Shown here in pieces: positions 16,045 to 20,998 of a DNA stretch of 20,998 bases. Source of the stretch: JAGVJT01 sp964471225 (GTDB lineage: Bacteria > Pseudomonadota > Gammaproteobacteria > Legionellales > Legionellaceae); assembly GCA_964471225.1 (NCBI GenBank), contig CAYYEZ010000031.1, positions 1-20,998 on the forward strand. The letters are read 5' to 3'. Numbering within the stretch: position 1 is the stretch's first letter; each line of letters opens with the position of its first letter. The position numbers and the translations under genes were made by a program. The notes beneath the pieces were generated by a model. The model was not told the DNA's origin. It saw only the letters and a list, made by a program, of their open reading frames with translations, and searched no databases.

Positions 16045-16104
16045 TGACGTTTCCTGTTAGATTGGGTCGCTGATTGTATATCAAAAGGTATTAAAAAGCG
16101 ATTT

Positions 16105-18156
16105 TTACGATCGGTGCATTGGATTGTACGTACTCTCTTCACCGTCTTCTGCTGTTTTTTTAGCTGATTTCTCTGCTGTTGCATTTGTAATTTTACCTAA
16201 TTCTTTTTTATAAGAAATCGATGAGTTTATGGCGTTAGGTTTGATTATTTCTTTTTGAATGTGCTTTCGTATTTTTAAGCCTATCGAATCTTTCGCTCCC
16301 TGTAGTTTACTGAGGTCACGCTCATGTAGAACGGTGATGATAGTTTGTTTAATCAGCCCTCGAATTTGCTCTTGTATTGCTCTAGGTTGTGTCTGATGAT
16401 ACCCAGCTTGTCTTACTTCGGCCTTTATCGCTTGAATCATCGCTTTTTGATGAGCTATTTGCTGTGAAATCAGATGTAGCGATTCGGGCGAGGAGAGAGC
16501 TTGTTGTATCTCAAGCTCCCATTGCTGGATATCTTGTTTAAATTCCGGCGCAATTTTTTGCAGCTCAGTTATGAGATCGTTTTTTAAAGTTTCGCACTCA
16601 GCAGCTAATTTTTTATGTAAACTCTCAAATTGTAGCTGAACTTCATATTGATTGACTTGCACCTCTGCCAGATTGCCTGAATTGTTTAGTCTGATACGCA
16701 GATTTTCAAAATAAGCTGTGTTTTGTGGGTCAAGCGCGCCCATCCTCGTCAGTGTCATGTTTGCTTCTTTTTTAGCACTAAGCATATCTTGAATCGTTTT
16801 TAATTGGGACTGGGCTGCAGATAGTCTCATTCTATGTTGAGGATCATCTAAAATAGTATTTTGAATAATTTGTGCAATCAGCATTCCTTCGGGTGTCTGA
16901 AAAACAGGTAAGGTAAAATCGAAATTTTTTTTATCTTCGATAATATCCCATTCGCAATTAGTGACGAATTGATACAAATTTTTCCCTAGCATATAAGCAT
17001 GCATGGCATCCGCATCAATAGGAAGGGTCATGTTTTGAGTCATTATTTCAGGAGGGCTAACATAAGGTGTTCTGATACAACCAAATCCATAATAAAGCAT
17101 ATTTTCATTACGTACGAATGTTCCGTCTGGTCTCGTTGGGATATATGATTTTGTATCCGCTAATATTAATTTTCCTCTTTTGTCGACTAGCCAGTTAGTA
17201 TTTTTTGCATCAGGAAAAGCTGCGTTTTGTTGTTGCATAGAAATAAAAATATTACTCATCTGCCCAAATAAATCACTTGCTGCTAGTAGTCTAGGTAAAG
17301 GGTGTCCAGCAAATTTTTTAGCGTAGGCCTCTAAGTCTCCACCTTGTGCAAGATCCGTTTGTATTAAACAACATGTCGTTTGGCCATGTACAGCGTGCTT
17401 GAATGTTGCTTGTCTTTCCGCATAAATACTAGGGAAATGATCGCGGATTGATGTGCCTCTTAATCGTCGCTCAACAACTTTTGGGCTATCCATTCTGTAT
17501 TCAACTTTAAGGACAGACTCTTCGTTTGTATCGAGTCGTGTTAGCTTGAAGTTTTGAGCATTGCTTCCCCCAATGAATGTCAGGGAGTAGGATTGGCGAA
17601 AATTTCTAAATTGTTGTGCTTCTGTCGACATATCCATTACATCATACAGGCTATCCAGTTCAATATCGGTTGTATGCGCGCCATGAGATAAAATTTCCAT
17701 GAGTCGGGATAGTTTTACTTGCGACATGCCATTCAGAACATCATTAAAACTCGGAACAGATAGGGTTAATGGGGTGTTAGTAGGCTGAAATTGTTTTGCG
17801 TGCTCTGCTATTGCCGGTGCGAGCTGCTTATAAAATTTATTTTGAAAGTCCGGTAATGATGAAATGATATAACCAGGCAATACATCTTTTATCAGCTGAT
17901 TTTGTGCAATCAGTTGTCCGAAATACATTTGCTTTATTTGAGCGTCGGTTTCTGCATTGTAAGCTGAAATAATTTGGTTAAGACGCTCTACTTCTTTATT
18001 AACGAGATTAAGCCAATAAGGCAATATTCCCATTATGTATCCGGGCAGAGTAGTCATTGTTGAGGGATCTACTATGATGTCTGACAACAGTGCAATAGGT
18101 GCTGCTGTCATGGGTTGTGACCCTATGCCTTGTCCTGCTTGAGAAATGGGTGTCAT
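16105..18156 (-). CDS. Divergent eukaryotic-like protein kinase fold with coiled-coil tail; putative secreted effector
   Basis: A 683-residue protein with no signal peptide. Residues about 190-455 read as a protein kinase fold: a Gly-rich strand IGGSNAQNF (195-203), the ATP lysine K217 in SVLKVEY, a hinge-like TDLAQGGDL (267-275), a catalytic loop FPDAKNTN (314-321) with Asp316, Lys318 and Asn321 in HRDxKxxN spacing, ADTK (Asp334) where DFG is expected, YVSPPE (365-370) for the APE motif, and DPQHRMRLSAAQ (438-449) like the Arg helix near the end of kinases. An all-helical N-terminus precedes it, and residues about 500-640 look like long helices or coiled coil. The last 20 residues contain EDGEE, similar to an E-block Dot/Icm signal. 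The HRD His is lost, so activity is likely but unproven. No clear Shine-Dalgarno precedes the ATG. Confidence 0.72.
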   Translation of the reverse strand: MTPISQAGQGIGSQPMTAAPIALLSDIIVDPSTMTTLPGYIMGILPYWLNLVNKEVERLNQIISAYNAETDAQIKQMYFGQLIAQNQLIKDVLPGYIISSLPDFQNKFYKQLAPAIAEHAKQFQPTNTPLTLSVPSFNDVLNGMSQVKLSRLMEILSHGAHTTDIELDSLYDVMDMSTEAQQFRNFRQSYSLTFIGGSNAQNFKLTRLDTNEESVLKVEYRMDSPKVVERRLRGTSIRDHFPSIYAERQATFKHAVHGQTTCCLIQTDLAQGGDLEAYAKKFAGHPLPRLLAASDLFGQMSNIFISMQQQNAAFPDAKNTNWLVDKRGKLILADTKSYIPTRPDGTFVRNENMLYYGFGCIRTPYVSPPEIMTQNMTLPIDADAMHAYMLGKNLYQFVTNCEWDIIEDKKNFDFTLPVFQTPEGMLIAQIIQNTILDDPQHRMRLSAAQSQLKTIQDMLSAKKEANMTLTRMGALDPQNTAYFENLRIRLNNSGNLAEVQVNQYEVQLQFESLHKKLAAECETLKNDLITELQKIAPEFKQDIQQWELEIQQALSSPESLHLISQQIAHQKAMIQAIKAEVRQAGYHQTQPRAIQEQIRGLIKQTIITVLHERDLSKLQGAKDSIGLKIRKHIQKEIIKPNAINSSISYKKELGKITNATAEKSAKKTAEDGEESTYNPMHRS

Positions 18157-18185
18157 ATTTGGTCGTCATTTGTTCTATTTATTTA

Positions 18186-18214
18186 TTTATAGTACGAGAA
18201 ATGCGATTATTCAA
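18186..18214 (-). promoter_or_regulatory. Promoter of the kinase-like gene
   Basis: On the minus strand TTGAAT (18214-18209), 17 bases, then TATAAA (18191-18186). Transcription would start near 18179, about 22 bases before the ATG, so the kinase-like gene is probably transcribed apart from the ankyrin gene upstream. Confidence 0.6.
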
Positions 18215-18235
18215 ATATAAGGGGCGGTCAACAGA

Positions 18236-18266
18236 TTCTTAAATAAGAGAAAATAGTCTTTAAGAA
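18236..18266. repeat. Inverted repeat at the ankyrin gene end, upstream of the kinase promoter
   Basis: TTCTTAAA (18236-18243) and TTTAAGAA (18259-18266) are perfect 8-base inverted arms with a 15-base spacer. The ankyrin stop codon (18262-18260) lies in the right arm. No T run follows on either strand, so it is a poor terminator; an operator upstream of the kinase -35 is possible. Confidence 0.35.
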
Positions 18267-19348
18267 AGCTTAGGTTCGTAAGCTCGAAGATCATCTATGA
18301 CATGATGAAGGTCTGGCTGTTGTTCCGCCATCCATTCACAAAAAGCGATATTACGATTAGCTTGGTAGGCGTGAACGATATCCTTAGGAGCAAGATGTAT
18401 ACCATGAGCCAACAATGCTCTGATCATGTTTTTATTCATCGCTTTCGATGCAAGCGCAAGTGGTGTTTGGCCGTGGCTATTTTTTATATCTAGAGGAACA
18501 TTTGCATGCATAGAGGCTATAACCAAGGCTTCTGCAAGTCCTGCATCTTCTTTGATGTAACGTGCTGCGTCATGTAATGCTACTTCTCCTGTGTCTGTTG
18601 ATACAGCACTCATGGCTTCAGGATAAGTTAAAAATAGCTCTACAGTTTCTTTTGAGTTTCCTACTTGACGAATCGCAAGTTGCATCGGATATAGATGGTC
18701 ATTATTTTGCTCTAATAATCCTTCGGGACGAATGGTGATAAAGTTTTTTAATAGTTGATGAAAGCCGAATTGCGCGGCAAGGTGGAAAATTGTGTTACCT
18801 GAAGAGTTATGATGCACGAAAAGATTCGAGGTGTCTTTGAGTAGCTCGAACACCTGTTGGCGTTTTTCTCGAGAGGATGTCCCTGATAGCATCAAGCATC
18901 TCATTGCAGGTGTATTGTTTTGATTATCTAACACATCCAGCCGAGCCCCTTTTCTTATGAGTTGCTCAGCAGCAAGGAGATGCCCCCCGCTGGCAGCAAG
19001 ATGAAGAGGCGTATTTTTTCCTTTTGATGTGACCAGGTTAATCTGTGTTGGTGTACACTCAAGTTTTTCAAGATAAATATCAAAACCACGCATCGCAGCA
19101 AATTGTATAGCGCTCATGTCACCAAGCGTGGGGTTCGACGTTGTTGCATCGCCTACCGCGAGCTCAGTGAATGTCCGCTGAATTGTCGCAATCTCTGCAT
19201 ACTTTGCATACTGTTGCTCGATTGAACCGTCAAATTTGAGATCACGAGAAACATTATTCGCACACCACGTCTTAAGCTGCTCTAGCTCTGTTACGCTAGA
19301 CGCTGTGAGCGGAAGGTGAAGTGCTTTCAGTAGATCTTCTGTTTTCAT
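18260..19348 (-). CDS. Ankyrin-repeat protein, putative effector
   Basis: A 362-residue soluble protein with no signal peptide. After a helical N-terminus (1-75) come about six to seven ankyrin-type repeats. The clearest are GKNTPLHLAASGGHLLAAEQL (from 110), SGNTIFHLAAQFGFHQLLKNF (from 183), TGEVALHDAARY (from 253) and HGQTPLALASKAMNKNMI (from 292); weaker units begin near 77, 143 and 217. Ankyrin repeats bind proteins, and in host-associated Legionellales many such proteins are Dot/Icm substrates. A conserved Legionella effector such as AnkH is a possible relative, but I could not confirm it. GAGAAG precedes the ATG. The gene starts 26 bases after the CDF transporter stop, so the two are probably co-transcribed. 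Confidence 0.78.
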   Translation of the reverse strand: MKTEDLLKALHLPLTASSVTELEQLKTWCANNVSRDLKFDGSIEQQYAKYAEIATIQRTFTELAVGDATTSNPTLGDMSAIQFAAMRGFDIYLEKLECTPTQINLVTSKGKNTPLHLAASGGHLLAAEQLIRKGARLDVLDNQNNTPAMRCLMLSGTSSREKRQQVFELLKDTSNLFVHHNSSGNTIFHLAAQFGFHQLLKNFITIRPEGLLEQNNDHLYPMQLAIRQVGNSKETVELFLTYPEAMSAVSTDTGEVALHDAARYIKEDAGLAEALVIASMHANVPLDIKNSHGQTPLALASKAMNKNMIRALLAHGIHLAPKDIVHAYQANRNIAFCEWMAEQQPDLHHVIDDLRAYEPKLS

Positions 19349-19374
19349 ACGCTTCTCTAAATCCTCTTTACATT

Positions 19375-20505
19375 TTAGTCTAGCATATGTTGGTTCTGAT
19401 GTGTAAAAAAGCGCAGTTGAATTGGATGCTCGGATTGCTGAATGTCACGTTGGATTGTGTTTTCTATGGATTTCGAAATTTCCAAGGGATGCAGACAGAA
19501 TAGGTCAATCATAATTTTTCCATCCAAATAGTGGATTGTCCATGATTCGATTTCTGGATAGTTCATTTTCCATGAGCTCAGTAATTCTGCTTCAAGTTTT
19601 TGACGATTAGGTAGATGTAAGCTTGGTGTGCTCACTTCATCATCTTCTGGGTCTATATGTACAGTCACATCTTTGACTTCAGGCATGGCTTTCAGGAGTT
19701 CATGATGAACTATCTGAGCGATAAAATGTCCTTCTGATACAGAGATGAAAGGAGAAACAAGCACGTGAACATCGATATAGATATCACCACCCATACTACG
19801 AGTGCGTAACTGATGGATTTTTTTAACACCAGCAATTTTTTCAATAATAGTCTGAATCTGCTCCAGCTGTGCTTGATCTGCGGCGGTATCAACTAGTTCT
19901 TTGATACTTCTCCAACCATAAGAAATACCCATTTGTATGATTAATAGACCAACGATAACAGCAGCAATACCGTCTAGTGCGTGAAAACCCAAAAGACTTC
20001 CTAAAATACCTACTAGCACCACAAGTGATGATGCGGCATCGGAGCGATGGTGCCATGCGTTTGCGATGATCAAGTCCGACTTTATTTTTTCACCAATTTT
20101 TCGTGTGATGTAAAAAAGTACTTCGTTTGAAATGACCGAAATAAAGGCTACCACAAGCGCTAAGTAAGTTGGAATTTCATGTGTATCATGCCACAACTCG
20201 TCGATAGAGTCCCAGGCAATAAGCGCGCCTGTTGCGACGAGTAATTGTGCGAGTAAGAACGTAGCCGCAGTTTCAATGCGCTGATGCCCATAAGGATGAG
20301 AGGGGTCTGCATGCTGGCTACCATATTTAGAGGCAAAGATGACGACAGTATCGATAAGCAAGTCAGAAAAGGAATGTAGTCCGTCGGCAATCAAGGCGTG
20401 TGATTGAAAAAGAAAGCCACCAATACACTTCAATATACCGAGTAAAATATTGACTACCGCACCGATGAGGGTGATTTTTTTTGCTGTACTGTATCGTTCT
20501 GTCAT
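19375..20505 (-). CDS. CDF-family cation-efflux protein with extended C-terminus
   Basis: A 376-residue cation diffusion facilitator. Six membrane helices fill residues 1-205, with the metal-site motifs ADGLHSFSD (Asp41, His44, Asp48) and NAWHHRSDAASS (His152, Asp156), and HPYGHQRIE after helix 2. These proteins export zinc, iron or manganese from the cytoplasm in exchange for protons. The cytoplasmic dimerisation domain spans about 215-286 and ends in VTVHIDPEDDE. Most bacterial members (about 300 residues, such as FieF) stop here, but this one has about 90 more residues that look like a second beta-alpha-beta unit (IESWTIHYLDGKIMIDL then PIQLRFF). The ATG follows a poor Shine-Dalgarno. It is the first gene before the ankyrin gene. 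Confidence 0.9.
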   Translation of the reverse strand: MTERYSTAKKITLIGAVVNILLGILKCIGGFLFQSHALIADGLHSFSDLLIDTVVIFASKYGSQHADPSHPYGHQRIETAATFLLAQLLVATGALIAWDSIDELWHDTHEIPTYLALVVAFISVISNEVLFYITRKIGEKIKSDLIIANAWHHRSDAASSLVVLVGILGSLLGFHALDGIAAVIVGLLIIQMGISYGWRSIKELVDTAADQAQLEQIQTIIEKIAGVKKIHQLRTRSMGGDIYIDVHVLVSPFISVSEGHFIAQIVHHELLKAMPEVKDVTVHIDPEDDEVSTPSLHLPNRQKLEAELLSSWKMNYPEIESWTIHYLDGKIMIDLFCLHPLEISKSIENTIQRDIQQSEHPIQLRFFTHQNQHMLD

Positions 20506-20528
20506 AGCTACTCAAATTTTTTTTTAGC

Positions 20529-20556
20529 ATTTTAACACAATTTCTTGACCTCTCAA
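20529..20556 (-). promoter_or_regulatory. Promoter of the CDF transporter gene
   Basis: On the minus strand TTGAGA (20556-20551), 16 bases, then TAAAAT (20534-20529), five of six matches to the -10. The start of transcription would be near 20522, about 17 bases before the ATG. Its -35 directly abuts the -35 of the divergent tRNA promoter. Confidence 0.6.
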
Positions 20557-20573
20557 TTAGTCTTGGGTATTAT
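20545..20573 (+). promoter_or_regulatory. Promoter of the tRNA operon
   Basis: TTGACC (20545-20550), 17 bases, then TATTAT (20568-20573), each five of six matches to consensus. A GC-rich discriminator (CGGC) follows, as in stringently controlled stable-RNA promoters. Transcription would start near 20580, some 18 bases before tRNA-Pro. Confidence 0.75.
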
Positions 20574-20597
20574 CGGCATCTGTCCTTGGACGGGTAT

Positions 20598-20674
20598 CGG
20601 GGTATAGCGCAGTCTGGTAGCGCGCCTGCTTTGGGAGCAGGATGTCGGGAGTTCGAATCTCTCTACCCCGACCA
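20598..20674 (+). tRNA. tRNA-Pro (UGG)
   Basis: The acceptor stem CGGGGTA/TACCCCG pairs fully, followed by A73 and an encoded CCA. The anticodon stem CCTGC/GCAGG holds the loop TTTGGGA with anticodon TGG (20632-20634). The T arm GGGAGTTCGAATCTC is normal. Length is 77 bases with CCA. First tRNA of the operon. Confidence 0.97.
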
Positions 20675-20690
20675 ATTATTTACTTAAGAT

Positions 20691-20767
20691 GCGCCCGTAG
20701 CTCATCTGGATAGAGCATCGGCCTTCTAAGCCGAGGGTAGCAGGTTCGAATCCTGCCGGGCGTGCCA
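20691..20767 (+). tRNA. tRNA-Arg (UCU)
   Basis: The acceptor stem GCGCCCG/CGGGCGT pairs with one G-T at the end, followed by G73 and an encoded CCA. The anticodon stem TCGGC/GCCGA holds the loop CTTCTAA with anticodon TCT (20725-20727), which reads AGA and AGG. Length is 77 bases with CCA. It lies 16 bases after tRNA-Pro. Confidence 0.96.
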
Positions 20768-20791
20768 ACGTCAAGCAGTGATCGTTAAAAT

Positions 20792-20868
20792 GGTGGACGT
20801 AGCTCAGTTGGTAGAGCCCCGGGTTGTGATCCCGGTTGTCGTGGGTTCGAGCCCCATCGTTCACCCCA
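20792..20868 (+). tRNA. tRNA-His (GUG)
   Basis: It begins with the extra G-1 (20792) expected of tRNA-His, opposite C73. The acceptor stem GTGGACG/CGTTCAC has one G-T pair, and CCA is encoded. The anticodon stem CCGGG/CCCGG holds the loop TTGTGAT with anticodon GTG (20826-20828). Length is 77 bases including G-1 and CCA. Confidence 0.96.
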
Positions 20869-20964
20869 GTTTAATTGGATTAGGACCTGAAACAACTTTT
20901 GGTTCAAGAAATGACAAGTGATCTTTACAAGATTAACTTACTGTTTGATAATTCCACTCAGTTT

Positions 20965-20998
20965 GCGAAAGTGGCGGAACTGGTAGACGCACTGGATT
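20965..20998 (+). tRNA. tRNA-Leu, 5' part only
   Basis: GCGAAAG followed by TGGCGGAACTGGTAGACGC and ACTGGATT is the acceptor strand, D arm and start of the anticodon stem typical of bacterial tRNA-Leu. The window ends just before the anticodon, so the isoacceptor is unknown. The 96 bases between tRNA-His and this gene show no other feature. Confidence 0.88.

Noticed and set aside
16072..16104. Hairpin CGAT/ATCG followed by Ts after the kinase-like gene as its terminator
   Set aside because: A 4-bp stem is too weak to call, though the T run (minus strand) is suggestive.
18215..18266. A PmrA-box-like pair of CTTAA elements upstream of the kinase-like gene
   Set aside because: The two elements are not tandem repeats at the expected 11-base spacing; only an inverted repeat is supported.
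20676..20864. A 62-residue minus-strand open frame with ARPAGFEPATLGLEG-type sequence
   Set aside because: It is the antisense reading of the Arg and His tRNA genes, a well-known spurious protein pattern.
1..20998. CRISPR arrays, insertion sequences, integrase or attachment sites next to the tRNA genes
   Set aside because: No regularly spaced repeats, transposase-like frames or duplicated tRNA ends are visible in the window.

Overview
The window looks like chromosome from a gammaproteobacterium of the Legionellales type (Legionella or a relative); this is an inference. The supporting signs are an AT-leaning composition, a fused aspartokinase-diaminopimelate decarboxylase, a CsiV-like protein, MsbA/LpxK lipid A genes, a FadL-type outer-membrane protein, tandem TyrP/Mtr-type permeases, and two eukaryotic-like genes side by side (a divergent protein kinase fold and an ankyrin-repeat protein) of the kind used as Dot/Icm effectors. 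Genes are tightly packed and no stretch over 300 bases lacks a gene.

Region 1 (1-3270, minus strand) is a leucine/isovalerate degradation operon: isovaleryl-CoA dehydrogenase, a thiolase coupled to it by an ATGA overlap, a 100-residue membrane protein of unknown role, and the start of the methylcrotonyl-CoA carboxylase beta subunit, which leaves the window at the left edge. A good sigma70-like promoter lies upstream at 3231-3259. Region 2 (3271-6644) has a divergent methyltransferase-like gene that meets the fused lysine-pathway gene (lysAC) tail to tail, with a 4-base overlap.

Region 3 (6730-12808) is envelope related: a FadL-family outer-membrane protein, a small exported protein of unknown function, then msbA-lpxK followed by an exported protein whose start lies inside lpxK, and a convergent csiV-like gene. 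Region 4 (12876-16044) has two tandem TyrP/Mtr-type aromatic amino acid permeases facing a ZIP metal transporter. Their shared terminator is a perfect 13-bp hairpin with a T run, and it lies inside the coding sequence of the second permease.

Region 5 (16105-20505, minus strand) holds the most unusual content: a kinase-fold protein with a coiled-coil tail and a Glu-rich C-terminus, an ankyrin-repeat protein, and a CDF cation-efflux protein with what looks like a second copy of its cytoplasmic domain. Region 6 (20545-20998) is a tRNA operon, Pro(UGG)-Arg(UCU)-His(GUG)-Leu (cut by the window end). It has its own strong promoter, whose -35 box abuts that of the CDF gene.

No CRISPR array, insertion sequence, rRNA or phage attachment site was seen. 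All family calls rest on reading motifs by eye; no database search was run.
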